Source: an uncultured Lachnospiraceae bacterium (lineage in GTDB: Bacteria; Bacillota; Clostridia; Lachnospirales; Lachnospiraceae). Taken from it: a DNA stretch of 64,000 nt. The stretch is from assembly GCA_910589385.1 (NCBI GenBank), contig CAJUTU010000005.1, positions 62,001 through 126,000 of the forward strand, in the 5' to 3' direction. How positions within the stretch are numbered: the stretch's first letter is position 1; each line of letters opens with the position of its first letter. The notes below the pieces were generated by a model that was not told the DNA's origin, did no database searches, and worked only from the letters and a program-made list of their open reading frames with translations. Positions 17,927 to 27,575 of the stretch are shown here, in pieces. A program made the translations under genes and the position numbers.

Positions 17927-18577
17927 ATGTATGAAAAGGTGATTAAACGCTTTATTGATTTTCTGATTTCACTGATTGCATTTCCTGTTTTTGTTATACT
18001 GCTTATTATAGTAGCTCCATGTATTTTTATAGATGATGGATTTCCGATTTTTTATAATGCGGAACGTATTGGTAGGAATGGGAAACTATTCAAAATGTAT
18101 AAGTTTCGTTCAATGAAGAATCATGCACCAGATATCCGCCTTGCAGATGGTTCGACTTATAATGGAGAAGATGATCCTCGTGTGACAAGAGTGGGGAAAA
18201 TATTAAGAAGTACTAGTATTGACGAGATTCCGCAGATAATGAATATACTGAAGGGAGATATGAGTCTGATAGGTCCACGTCCTGATCCGCCGGATTGGCT
18301 GGAAAAATATCCGGAGGATATCCGGATTTTTTTGAAAGTCAGGCCAGGTATAACAGGATATAGTCAGGCTTTTTTTCGTAATTCAGCAGATGCAGAGGAT
18401 AAGATGAAGAATGATGCATATTATGCAAAGCATTGTTCATTTTGTCTGGATATAAAAATATTTATTAAATCTGTTTTAGTTGTTTTGGAACATAAAAATA
18501 CATACAAAGATTTGAGCCAAGATGCGAATCGATTAGATGAGCAGGCACAAGAAACTTTGAATTCATTAAGAAAATAA
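17927..18577 (+). CDS. Undecaprenyl-phosphate sugar-1-phosphate transferase (initiating enzyme)
   Basis: A 216-aa monotopic phosphosugar transferase of the PglC/bacterial sugar transferase family that starts the repeat unit by placing a sugar phosphate on undecaprenyl phosphate. One N-terminal hydrophobic re-entrant helix (FIDFLISLIAFPVFVILLII) is followed by KMYKFRSMKNHAPD, VGKILRSTSIDEIPQIMNIL and DMSLIGPRPDPPDWLEKY, all diagnostic. The ATG at 17927 fits the common start MYEKxxKRxxDF. Directly after an aminotransferase, it probably prefers a UDP-amino-sugar (bacillosamine- or AAT-Gal-like); this is inference from order. Confidence 0.93.
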   Translation: MYEKVIKRFIDFLISLIAFPVFVILLIIVAPCIFIDDGFPIFYNAERIGRNGKLFKMYKFRSMKNHAPDIRLADGSTYNGEDDPRVTRVGKILRSTSIDEIPQIMNILKGDMSLIGPRPDPPDWLEKYPEDIRIFLKVRPGITGYSQAFFRNSADAEDKMKNDAYYAKHCSFCLDIKIFIKSVLVVLEHKNTYKDLSQDANRLDEQAQETLNSLRK

Positions 18578-18597
18578 ACAAATGAGGAGAGTGGCAG

Positions 18598-19668
18598 ATG
18601 AAAATTAAGGAATATGGATATGAATATGATGCCACACTTGACCAATATCTTTGGGAACAAACGAGGGGGAATGTAACTCAAAGCCAACTTTGGGGAGGGA
18701 TTTGTCTTCGAAGCGGAAGAGATGCCCTAAAGACAATTGCACGAGAGTATGAGCCTGCTGTGGTTCTAATGCCTGCGCTATCGTGTGATTCTATGGTTTT
18801 GCCTTTTCAAATGTATGGACATCAAATATATTATTATAGATTAGATAAATCTTACTCAATTGATGTGCAGTTTTTAGAAGAGTTGATAAACAACAATAAG
18901 AAAACGATATTGTTTCTATATATGGATTATTTTGGTAATTCTGCAATTACTGATGATGAATTAATAGAATTAAAGACGAGTTATCATAATCTTATATTTA
19001 TTGAAGATAAGACTCATAGCATGATTTGGGAAAGAACGAATCAGTTTAAACCGGATTACATTGTGGCAAGTTTGAGAAAATGGATCAATATTCCTGACGG
19101 AGGGCTTTTGTGGGCGAAAAATTTAGTTTCTAATACGGACTTTTCTGAGGATACTTCTTTCTGTGAACTTAGATTGAAAGCACAATGTATGAGAAATAAA
19201 TATTTTTTAACAGGAGACGAAAATCTAAAATTAGAGTATCGTAGGATATTTTCACAAGTATCCAACATTATGGATAGTGATAGAGTCCCTTCCCGTATGT
19301 CTTCTTATGCATTTGAAATTGCCAGAAGGACAGACTGGAATATACTGCGTGAGCATCGAAGAAGAAATTCAAGAGAACTGATAAATATATTAACGGAAGC
19401 TTCTATCAAATTGATTCAGAAAAAAGAAGGAGTTAGTGATCTCTATGTTGCCTTTGTAGTGGATGATAGAGAGTATAAGCAAAAAAAATTATCATCCAGG
19501 GGTATTTTTAATACAATTATCTGGCCATTAAAGGAAAAACAGAAATCAGTCTGTCCTGTTTCGAGATTTGTGGGAGAACATATGTTGGCAGCACCATGTG
19601 ATCAACGCTATTGTGTAGAGGATATGAAATATATAGGGAATGAAATTGTGAGAGTCATCAATGAATAA
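18598..19668 (+). CDS. DegT-like PLP-dependent enzyme (fold type I)
   Basis: A 356-aa protein with features of the aspartate-aminotransferase fold: the chain VVLMPALSCDSMVLPFQMYG, IEDKTHSM with the PLP-ring Asp, and the lysine in ASLRKWINIPDGGLLW. It is much diverged from the sugar aminotransferase at 16704. It may be a second sugar aminotransferase or an amino-acid-handling enzyme. It overlaps the following ATP-grasp gene by eight bases, so the two are probably translationally coupled and act together. The ATG has GAGGAGAG upstream. Confidence 0.75.
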   Translation: MKIKEYGYEYDATLDQYLWEQTRGNVTQSQLWGGICLRSGRDALKTIAREYEPAVVLMPALSCDSMVLPFQMYGHQIYYYRLDKSYSIDVQFLEELINNNKKTILFLYMDYFGNSAITDDELIELKTSYHNLIFIEDKTHSMIWERTNQFKPDYIVASLRKWINIPDGGLLWAKNLVSNTDFSEDTSFCELRLKAQCMRNKYFLTGDENLKLEYRRIFSQVSNIMDSDRVPSRMSSYAFEIARRTDWNILREHRRRNSRELINILTEASIKLIQKKEGVSDLYVAFVVDDREYKQKKLSSRGIFNTIIWPLKEKQKSVCPVSRFVGEHMLAAPCDQRYCVEDMKYIGNEIVRVINE

Positions 19669-20863
19669 AAAAATAATGATTTTAGGGGCGAGTATTTTAC
19701 AACTTCCCGCAATAAAAAAGGCAAAAGAATTAGGATTGGATGTTATAGCAGTCGATATGGATCCAGAGGCCATAGGATTTAAAGAGAGTGGAATTATTTG
19801 CGAAGTGATCAGCACTATAGACACGAAACAAGTCATTGAATGTGCAAAGAAGCATAAGATTGACGGGATAATGACTCTTGCAAGTGACATGCCGATGTGC
19901 ACTGTGGCTGCTGTTTCTAAAGAATTGGGGCTTGTTGGAGTGACGGAAGAGACTGCATTGAAAGCAACAAATAAAGCAGAAATGAGAATAGCATTGAAAA
20001 AACATGGAGTTCCAATCCCCATGTTTTATCGTGTTTCTACAAAAGATGAATATTTGTCAGCAGTTGAAAAAATTAAAAGTGCCGGATATAGATGCATTGT
20101 GAAACCAGTAGATAACTCGGGCAGCCGGGGAATTGATCTGCTTGAAGATTATTCAGATAAAAGTATAGAGTATGCGTTTAATTATAGTAAAGCGCATTCC
20201 CGTGGCGGAGAATTGATGGTTGAAGAATATATGGACGGGGCAGAGGTGAGTGTAGAGACATTAAGTATTCGTGGTGTATGCCATGTGATTCAAATTACGG
20301 ACAAGCTGACTACAGGAGCGCCATATTTTGTAGAAATGGGACATAGCCAGCCATCATTGTTGGAACAAAAGATACAGGATAGAATACGTGAGGTGGCAAT
20401 TGCGGCAACTTATGCAATAGGAATTAAAGAGGGCCCATCTCATATAGAAATTAAAGTCACAAAGGATGGCCCAAAAATTGTGGAGTTAGGCGCGAGGTTA
20501 GGCGGAGATAATATTACAACGCATTTAGTACCGCTGTCAACAGGAGTAGATATGGTAGAGTGTTGTATTAGAATTGCTCTTGGAGAGCAGCCAGAGTATA
20601 TACCCAAATATAAAAAAGCCTCTGCGATACGATATATAGAAACAACCGAGGGGGATATTAAGGAAATCACTGGTGTGGAGATTGCTGAGCAGATACCGGA
20701 TATACAGCAAGTGAGCATTGTTCATGGTATAGGATTCCATGCTGGAGAGATAAAAAGCAGTGTTGACAGGGTTGGATTTGTGATTGCTCAAAGTGGTACA
20801 GTTGAAAGTGCTGTGGAATCTTGTAACAAAGCAATATTTAATATTAAGATACATACGGAATGA
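19661..20863 (+). CDS. ATP-grasp domain ligase (carbamoyl-phosphate-synthase-like)
   Basis: A 400-aa ATP-grasp enzyme: an N-terminal Rossmann-like domain (KIMILGASILQLPAIKKAKE), then the ATP-binding segment CIVKPVDNSGSRGI and the metal-binding EVSVETLSIRG and EGPSHIEIKV with ARLGGD. Members of this group join an acid to an amine using ATP. Coupled with a PLP enzyme, it may attach an amino acid to an amino-sugar. The start overlaps the end of the upstream gene. Confidence 0.85.
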   Translation: MNKKIMILGASILQLPAIKKAKELGLDVIAVDMDPEAIGFKESGIICEVISTIDTKQVIECAKKHKIDGIMTLASDMPMCTVAAVSKELGLVGVTEETALKATNKAEMRIALKKHGVPIPMFYRVSTKDEYLSAVEKIKSAGYRCIVKPVDNSGSRGIDLLEDYSDKSIEYAFNYSKAHSRGGELMVEEYMDGAEVSVETLSIRGVCHVIQITDKLTTGAPYFVEMGHSQPSLLEQKIQDRIREVAIAATYAIGIKEGPSHIEIKVTKDGPKIVELGARLGGDNITTHLVPLSTGVDMVECCIRIALGEQPEYIPKYKKASAIRYIETTEGDIKEITGVEIAEQIPDIQQVSIVHGIGFHAGEIKSSVDRVGFVIAQSGTVESAVESCNKAIFNIKIHTE

Positions 20864-20884
20864 AAAACAGAATTGAGGAAGTCG

Positions 20885-22060
20885 ATGAAAATAGTAATAG
20901 CAACGCCTATTTTGTATGAGCCATCAAGTCCGTTTAATCATCTGTTTAAAGATATTATTGAAGGGTTTCTCGAAGCAGGACATGAAGTGGTTCGAATAGT
21001 AGCATGTGAGGATATGAATGATGATAGATATAAGTTGGGAATTGATAACTCAGCTATTTCTTATATTCCTGTCTTGAGAAAAAAAGCTGGCCATTCAAAA
21101 ATGATTCAAAGATATCTTTCAGACACATTGACAAGTATAAAGATGTCCAGAGTTATCAAAAAAGTTAAGGCGGATATCTTGTTTGAAGATGTTTGTTATT
21201 CATCGTATTGGACAGTAAAGGCAGCAAAGAAAAATAGGATGAAAGTAGTTGCCATGCTTCAAGATATCTGGCCGGATAATGCAGTACAGAGCCGAATTAT
21301 TCATCAGAAATCAGTACTCTATAAATATTTTGAATTCTGGCAAAGGGCTGTTTATCGGAATGCAAACAAAATTATTTGTATTTCAGATGATATGAAGCTT
21401 TTGATCGAGTCTAAAGGAATACCAAACAATAAAATCAATGTGATCTATAATTGGGGGTATAGTGATGAAATTGTCGATATCCCTTGGGAAGAAAATAAGT
21501 TTGTTAAAAAGTATAACTTATCAAAAGATTTTTTTTATGCTATATATGCTGGAAACATAGGCAAGATGCAAAATGTGGAATTGATTTTAAAAGCGGCTGA
21601 AAGATTAAAAAATAAAGATAGAATTAAATTTCTTATTATTGGAGATGGTGTTAGGAAAGATGCAATTGAACAGATTGCAATAAAAAAGAAATTGACAAAT
21701 ATATTGTTTTTTCCGTTACAGGCACCGGAACTTGCTACGAGTATTTACTCGGCCGCAGGAGTGAATCTAATTCCACTTGTGCCTGGAGGAGTAAAAACTG
21801 CACTGCCCAGTAAGATAGGGGTGTGCCTTTCATGTGGCCGGCCAATTATATTTGCCTTTGGTAAGGAGTGTAGATTTGCAGAATTGGTCAAGAAGTATAC
21901 AGTTGGGGATTGCGTCAGTGCTGAAGATGAAATGGAACTAGTAGAAGCTATATGCAATAATGTGAATGAGATTAAGAATGAAAAAAATTATGATTTATTT
22001 CAGGAGCGGTTTAATAAAGAAATTAATGTGAAATCATATATAGAAACTTTATATATATGA
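20885..22060 (+). CDS. Glycosyltransferase family 4 (WbuB-like)
   Basis: A 391-aa GT-B enzyme. N-terminal acceptor domain (IVIATPILYEPSSPFNHLF, DILFEDVCYSS) and C-terminal donor domain (FFYAIYAGNIGKMQNVELIL, FLIIGDGVRKDAIEQIA). It resembles WbuB-type transferases, which often add FucNAc or related amino sugars to a lipid-linked acceptor. ATG with GAGGAAG six bases before it; an in-frame TTG at 20873 is less likely. Confidence 0.88.
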   Translation: MKIVIATPILYEPSSPFNHLFKDIIEGFLEAGHEVVRIVACEDMNDDRYKLGIDNSAISYIPVLRKKAGHSKMIQRYLSDTLTSIKMSRVIKKVKADILFEDVCYSSYWTVKAAKKNRMKVVAMLQDIWPDNAVQSRIIHQKSVLYKYFEFWQRAVYRNANKIICISDDMKLLIESKGIPNNKINVIYNWGYSDEIVDIPWEENKFVKKYNLSKDFFYAIYAGNIGKMQNVELILKAAERLKNKDRIKFLIIGDGVRKDAIEQIAIKKKLTNILFFPLQAPELATSIYSAAGVNLIPLVPGGVKTALPSKIGVCLSCGRPIIFAFGKECRFAELVKKYTVGDCVSAEDEMELVEAICNNVNEIKNEKNYDLFQERFNKEINVKSYIETLYI

Positions 22061-22108
22061 GGATTCTCTATAAATAGTTTATAGATAATGAATGAAAGGA
22101 TGAAGAAG

Positions 22109-23234
22109 ATGAATGTCTTATGGCTTACAAATTGTCCATCTCCGTATCGTGTCGCCTTTTTTTCTGAATTAGGTAAATACCTAAAACTTACAGTTTTGTC
22201 TGAAAATACAATGTCGCAGCAGGTGCATAGAAATAGAAAGTGGTTTGTTGAAAATTATAACAATTTTAAAGTCATATTTTTAAAACAGATAAAATTAGGG
22301 AAATTGATAATTAATCCTGAAGTCATCAAATACTTGAATACAAAAAAGTATGATTTTATTGTATTAGGGGACTACTCCACTTTAACATCAATTTTAGCAG
22401 CAGTATTTATGAGGGTGGGGGGGGGTAAAGTATATTATTAGTATTGATGGTGCATATGAGCGGCAAGGTGGTGGTGTTAAGGAAGTTATAAAAAGATACA
22501 TCATTAGCCATGCGTTTCATTACTTTAGTACCTCAAAAACATCAGATGAATATCTTATCAAATACGGTGCGCAGGAAAGTAACATAACAAGATATAATTT
22601 TACCTCTTTGAATAAGGATGACATTTTAGAAACAAAACTTAGTCGGAAGGAAAAAGAAAAATTTAGACGAGAACTCAAGATAGAAGAGGAAATAGCAATT
22701 CTTGTTGTTGGAAGATTTGTAAAATCCAAGGGAATAGATTTTGTATTAAATGCAGCCGATTGTATGCCTGATGAAGTCGGATATTATATTGTAGGTGATG
22801 TACCTACGGCTGACTATTTGAGTATCGTACGTAAAAAGGAGTTAAAAACAGTTCATTTTATTAGATTTCAGGTAAAAGAAGAACTCAAAAAATATTATAA
22901 AGCATGTGATATTTTTGTGTTTCCTACACGATATGACCCGTGGGGATTGGTTGTCAATGAGGCAATGGCAAATGGAATGCCTATATTATCGACAGATCAA
23001 TCTGCAGCCGCACTACATTTTATTCAAGACAATGAGAACGGATTTTTATATAAGGTTGATGATAAAGAAGATTATATCCGAAAGTTGAAAGTTATGTGTT
23101 CTGATTTGTCTTTGCTCAATAAAATGTCGGAAAAAAATATTGATTTAATACAGGACTATTCGATTGAAAAAATGGCGGAGCAGCACTTAGTTGCCTTTCT
23201 TGCGCTTCAAAAAGAAGATTTAGAAAAAAGATAA
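22109..23234 (+). CDS. Glycosyltransferase family 4, phase-variable, OFF (frameshift at G9)
   Basis: Tandem relative of the next gene. The N-terminus (MNVLWLTNCPSPYRVAFFSE) reads cleanly to the tract at 22417-22425, then stops at 22441 after AVFMRVGGGKVYY. Past the tract another frame continues the family sequence without a gap: KYIISIDGAYERQGGGVKEV, then the donor domain (AILVVGRFVKSKGIDFVLNA, YKACDIFVFPTRYDPWGLVV with the EX7E-type end) to 23234. Removing one G (G8) restores an uninterrupted 374-aa protein, exactly the length of the intact paralogue at 23292-24416. AAAGGA lies eight bases before the ATG at 22109. Confidence 0.92.
22417..22425 (+). repeat. Poly-G tract (G9) in GT4 gene, out of frame
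   Basis: Nine G; the gene is in frame with eight (or eleven) G. The intact paralogue has no G tract at the matching place. Confidence 0.95.
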
Positions 23235-23291
23235 TGTGAAGCGTTATATTGTAGCATTATTTTTACAAAAATAATGTAAAGGAAGAAAATA

Positions 23292-24416
23292 ATGGATATT
23301 TTATGGATTACGAATTGTCCGTCTCCGTATAGAGTTGCCTTTTTTTCTGAACTGGGAAAAAGTTTAAATCTTACGGTTTTGTCAGAAAAAACGATGTCAC
23401 AGCAAACATACAGAAATAGCAAATGGTTTGATATTAATTATGATAATTTTAAAGTGATTTTCTTGAAACAGATAAAGTTAGGAAAGTTTGTATTAAATCC
23501 AGAAGTGATTAAATATTTAAATGCAAAGAAATATGATTTTGTAGTGTTGGGGGATTATTCTACTTTTACTTCTATAATTGCCGCAGTATTTATGAATCTT
23601 AATCGGAGAGGGATAAAATATATTATCAGTATTGACGGGGCAGATCAACATAAATACAATAGATTTAATGATGCCATAAAGCGTTATATTATTCGTCATG
23701 CAGTTCATTATTTTAGTACATGTGGGATTTCGGATGAATACTTAATAAGATATGGTGCAGATAAGAAAGATATTACAAGATATAATTTTACTTCTTTAAA
23801 AAAATGCGATATATTACCAACTCAGGTTAGTCAGGAAGAAAAAGAAAAAATTCGGCGAGAACTGGATATAGATGAGAGATTGGCTATTCTTTATGTTGGA
23901 AGATTCGGAAAGGGGAAGGGGATTGATTTTATTTTAAATTTGGCTGATTGTATTCCAGACAAAGTGGGATATTATATAGTTGGAGATACCCCGTCGGAAG
24001 AGTATCTGGAAATTGTCCGGAAAAAAGCATTAAATTATGTTCATTTTGTTGGTTTTCAAGTGAAAGAGGATTTAAAGAAATATTATAAGGCATGTGATAT
24101 TTTTGTATTTCCTACAAGGCATGATGTATGGGGATTAGTTATAAATGAGGCAATGGCGAATGGAATGCCTGTATTATCGACAGATCAGTGTACAGCAGCA
24201 TTGCATTTTATCCAAAATGGTGAAAATGGATATATATATAAAGTCGATGATGCAGAAGATTATATCAAAAAATTAGAAATGATGTGTTCAAATCTGGAAT
24301 TACTTGATAGAATGTCAAAAAGGAATGTCAGTTTGATACAAGAATATTCTATCGAGAGAATGGCGGAGCAACATCTATCTTCATTTATAGAGCTTCAAAA
24401 GAAAATCAAACAGTGA
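23292..24416 (+). CDS. Glycosyltransferase family 4, intact paralogue
   Basis: A 374-aa GT-B enzyme closely related over its whole length to the phase-variable gene before it (MDILWITNCPSPYRVAFFSE; KACDIFVFPTRHDVWGLVIN). It has the usual acceptor and donor domains and the C-terminal EAMANGMPVLSTD. At the position of the neighbour's G tract it reads ATGAATCTTAATCGG with no long G run, so this copy is fixed ON. Good AAAGGAAG site eight bases before ATG. Likely adds one sugar constitutively while the paralogue can switch on a competing or additional linkage. Confidence 0.93.
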   Translation: MDILWITNCPSPYRVAFFSELGKSLNLTVLSEKTMSQQTYRNSKWFDINYDNFKVIFLKQIKLGKFVLNPEVIKYLNAKKYDFVVLGDYSTFTSIIAAVFMNLNRRGIKYIISIDGADQHKYNRFNDAIKRYIIRHAVHYFSTCGISDEYLIRYGADKKDITRYNFTSLKKCDILPTQVSQEEKEKIRRELDIDERLAILYVGRFGKGKGIDFILNLADCIPDKVGYYIVGDTPSEEYLEIVRKKALNYVHFVGFQVKEDLKKYYKACDIFVFPTRHDVWGLVINEAMANGMPVLSTDQCTAALHFIQNGENGYIYKVDDAEDYIKKLEMMCSNLELLDRMSKRNVSLIQEYSIERMAEQHLSSFIELQKKIKQ

Positions 24417-24474
24417 AAGATTATGAAGAATTTATTACGGCAGGCCAAAAAGATTGTTTTGGGATTGATAGGGA

Positions 24475-25701
24475 ATGGATATAGCTATGTGTAAATTACT
24501 TTTAACAGTGGATCACCAGTTTGTCAGAACTCCGGACGGAAAGGTGTGGGTAAAAACGATATATGGATATGATTTCTGGAGACGTTATCTGGCCGTTTTT
24601 GATAGCGTAAGAATTGCGGCCAGAGTTCGAAATGAGGAAAAGATATGTGAAAAGATGCTGTTGGCAAGTGGAGATAAGGTTGAGTTTTTTGATTTGCCCC
24701 AGTATCGTGGTTCAAAAGAATTTGCATTAAAATATCCTCAAATAGCAAAACAGGTTAAAGGTGTCACAGAAGGTTGCTCTTGTGCGATATTCAGAATACC
24801 AAGTCCGATTGCAAATCTGGTGAAAAAAGAGGCTGTAAAAAGAAAAATGCCATGGGCAGTTGAAATCGTTAATGATCCATGGGATAATTTTGCGCCTGGT
24901 ACAGTCAAAAGTATTTTTAGGCCTATATATAGAATTTATTTTACTCTTCAAGTAAAAAAATATGCCAAAGGTGCAAATGGTGTTTCTTATGTAACACAAT
25001 ATGCGCTTCAGAAAAGATATCCATCCTATGCAAAATTGCATGGTGAAAGTAAAGAATATTTTGAAAGCTATTATTCATCGATATTGTTAAAGAAAGACTA
25101 TTTTTCTGAACCAAGAAAATCATTATATGAGCAAGGGAAACTCCATTTAGTTCATATCAATAGTTGTATAACTGATTTATCCAAAGGGCATGATGTTGTT
25201 TTACAAATTGTTAAACGGCTTCGGGATAAAGGGCATGATGTAGAGGCGACATTTATTGGGGATGGACCAATGAGAAAATATTTTGAGGCTATGGCAGTAG
25301 AGTTGAAAGTAGAAAAATATATTTTTTTTACAGGGCTATTGTCTAATAGTACGGAAGTGAGAGATATATTGCTCCATTCAGATATTTTAGTTTTTCCAAC
25401 ATTAGGAGAAGGACTCCCCAGGACAGTGATAGAGGCTATGGCAGTCGGGTTGCCGTGTCTGTCTACTGCTGTGAATGGAATTCCAGAGTTGCTTGCAGAG
25501 AATGATATGTTTGAGCAGAAGGATGTGGACGGATTTGTTTGTAGAATAGAAGAGCTAATCTCTGATAATGCCGAGTATCAAAAGGTTAGTGGGCAAAATA
25601 TTAGTAAAGCATTAGAATATGAAAATAGTGTATTGGAAAAGAGAAGAAAAATTTTTTATGCAAGATTAATGGATCTTGTGTATGGATTGTATAGTATCTA
25701 A
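24475..25701 (+). CDS. Glycosyltransferase family 4
   Basis: A 408-aa (or 404-aa from ATG 24487, MCKLLLTVDHQF) GT-B enzyme. The donor domain is clear: LVHINSCITDLSKGHDVV, EATFIGDGPMRKYFEAMA, FFTGLLSNSTEVRDILLHSD, and FPTLGEGLPRTVIEAMAVGL with the EX7E pattern. No G tract. The first ATG has only a weak GGGA; start uncertain. Confidence 0.88.
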   Translation: MDIAMCKLLLTVDHQFVRTPDGKVWVKTIYGYDFWRRYLAVFDSVRIAARVRNEEKICEKMLLASGDKVEFFDLPQYRGSKEFALKYPQIAKQVKGVTEGCSCAIFRIPSPIANLVKKEAVKRKMPWAVEIVNDPWDNFAPGTVKSIFRPIYRIYFTLQVKKYAKGANGVSYVTQYALQKRYPSYAKLHGESKEYFESYYSSILLKKDYFSEPRKSLYEQGKLHLVHINSCITDLSKGHDVVLQIVKRLRDKGHDVEATFIGDGPMRKYFEAMAVELKVEKYIFFTGLLSNSTEVRDILLHSDILVFPTLGEGLPRTVIEAMAVGLPCLSTAVNGIPELLAENDMFEQKDVDGFVCRIEELISDNAEYQKVSGQNISKALEYENSVLEKRRKIFYARLMDLVYGLYSI

Positions 25702-26213
25702 GCTTCAATTGTCCTACTTTGGCTGGTGATGAATCCTTAGAGGAAAAATACATAATGTCACAGAGGCATAAATTGAATATTCGATTTATGGGTTATTATT
25801 GTTAAGATACAATAAGGGAGATATATGCTTTAGCAGATTGCCTTTTCCTGTTTTCGTTGATGGGGTTCTAATCCTTTAACAGCGATTTACACCGCTTTTT
25901 CAGGGTTATCATTCCCCACATATTAGATGGGAAATAGTTTTGAAATAGTTCAAAATAGCAAAAATGAATTAATGTTTGATATAAGTGGTAAGAAATCAAC
26001 ACAAGGAGCATTTGAATTTATAATGAATGTATCGCTGGAATGGTTAAACAAGACTGGAAAGATATCCTTAGGAATTGCGAAAAAATATCAAATGTTCAAT
26101 TGAAACAGAAATACTTATTAGATGTTTTGAAGGTGTATTTAAGTGGCTCGAATTGGCTTAAGATAAGAAAGTGTAGAGTTGCCGAGAATGCATTTTTAAA
26201 AGGGAGAAATTAT
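25702..26213 (+). other. Gene-poor gap with decayed coding remnant
   Basis: No intact gene. An open frame at 25927-26103 (begins MGNSFEIVQNSKNELMF, 58 aa) and the in-frame extension upstream of the 26214 gene look like pieces of a broken gene. A short hairpin AGCG/CGCT followed by five T (25881-25900) could end the upstream transcript. An imperfect inverted pair (TGGGGTTCTAATCC near 25861 and GGGTTATCATTCCCCA near 25903) may be a mobile-element scar. Confidence 0.4.
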
Positions 26214-27455
26214 ATGAACAAAAAAATAATTGTTGCTCATTCGGGAAAACAGCATTCGTATCAATTAGCAAAAGCATTAAAAAAGAAAGATATGTTACTG
26301 AATTATGTTACTACTGTATATGATAAGAGAGGGGGATTGACTCATTTTGTTGGACGCTTTTTAAAGGGAGATAACAAACAAAGATTTCTTACCAGAAGGG
26401 ATGAAGAGCTTGATTCAGATGTAGTACAATATTGCGAATTTGGAGGTTTGCTAGTAATTGCATTAAGAAGGATTCGGTTTTTGTCGAAGTTAGGAGTCAA
26501 GCTTGATTACTGGGTACGTTATATAACCTATATTAAGACGATTAGATTGGCGGAAAAGACTAATGCAGATGCTGTAATTTTTTTTGGTAGATTGAATAAA
26601 AAACATTTTGAACTAAAACAAAAAATATGTCCCAATACAGTTTTGATAATTGATGTGCCAACAACACATCAAAGACTGATAAAAGATATATTTGAACACG
26701 ATTGGCAATGCTATCATGATGAATTTTTGAAGATTGAGCAAAGTAACTTTTGGCGTAAATCAATAGATACGGATTTTTGGTGTAAACAAGCGGATGGTTT
26801 TTTAGTTGGTTCTTCATTTGTAAAGAAAAGTTTAATGATGTGTGGAACAGAGGAGGAAAGAATAAAAATAGTGCCGTATGGAGTAGATATTAAGATTTTT
26901 TCTCCCAAGTTGGTATATACAGTTCCAAAGATAGTTACTTTTTTATATGTAGGAGAAATAAACCGTCGAAAAGGAATTCATCATTTACTTCCAGCTTTTG
27001 AAAAGTTAAATAGAGATAAGGCTAGGTTAATTTTGGTGGGCAACTATAATCCGCAAGATCCAATGATTGTTAAATATAAAAAAAGGGTTAATATTAAATT
27101 CATGGGATTTATGACAAAGGATAGTGTTGTAGAATTTTATAAGAAAGCAGATGTTTTTGTTTTTCCTTCACTGGGGGAAGGAATGGCACAAGTAGGGATT
27201 GAGGCTATGTGTTGTGGCTTGCCTGTAATTTGTTCGGAGAACAGTGGGTTTAATGATCTTTTTACAGATGGAAAGGAAGGATTTATTATTCCTGCTTCAG
27301 ATAGGGAGAAACTTACTAATTGTATGCAGTTCTTTATCGAACATCCGAAAGAAATTGAGAAGATGGGAAGAGAAGCGAGCAAGACAATTGTGAAGTATAC
27401 ATGGGAGGCATATCATGAAAAAGTATCAGAGGCCGTATGCGATATAGTATATTAA
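26214..27455 (+). CDS. Glycosyltransferase family 4, fixed-frame relative of the 28987 gene
   Basis: A 413-aa GT-B enzyme. Start ATG 26214 (MNKKIIVAHSGKQHSYQLAK) has an AAGGGAG site; an open frame runs further upstream but lacks one. The donor domain shows FLYVGEINRRKGIHHLLPAF, LILVGNYNPQDPM and FVFPSLGEGMAQVGIEAMCC. The N-terminus shares VAHxGKQHS and TTVYDK with the phase-variable gene at 28987, so the two are paralogues. No G tract. Confidence 0.9.
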   Translation: MNKKIIVAHSGKQHSYQLAKALKKKDMLLNYVTTVYDKRGGLTHFVGRFLKGDNKQRFLTRRDEELDSDVVQYCEFGGLLVIALRRIRFLSKLGVKLDYWVRYITYIKTIRLAEKTNADAVIFFGRLNKKHFELKQKICPNTVLIIDVPTTHQRLIKDIFEHDWQCYHDEFLKIEQSNFWRKSIDTDFWCKQADGFLVGSSFVKKSLMMCGTEEERIKIVPYGVDIKIFSPKLVYTVPKIVTFLYVGEINRRKGIHHLLPAFEKLNRDKARLILVGNYNPQDPMIVKYKKRVNIKFMGFMTKDSVVEFYKKADVFVFPSLGEGMAQVGIEAMCCGLPVICSENSGFNDLFTDGKEGFIIPASDREKLTNCMQFFIEHPKEIEKMGREASKTIVKYTWEAYHEKVSEAVCDIVY

Positions 27456-27575
27456 GAGATTAAACTATAAAAGGGAAGAGAGCAGTGAGAGTGCTTGGAA
27501 AGTTTTAGGGAATATTGGCTAATATTTTAATATAATTGTTTAGAAAAGGATAAATGATTGCTTAAAGGAGTTACC

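Noticed and set aside
25861..25920. Insertion-sequence end in the gap after the 24475 gene
   Set aside because: The inverted pair is short and imperfect and no transposase fragment was recognised; kept only as a possible scar.
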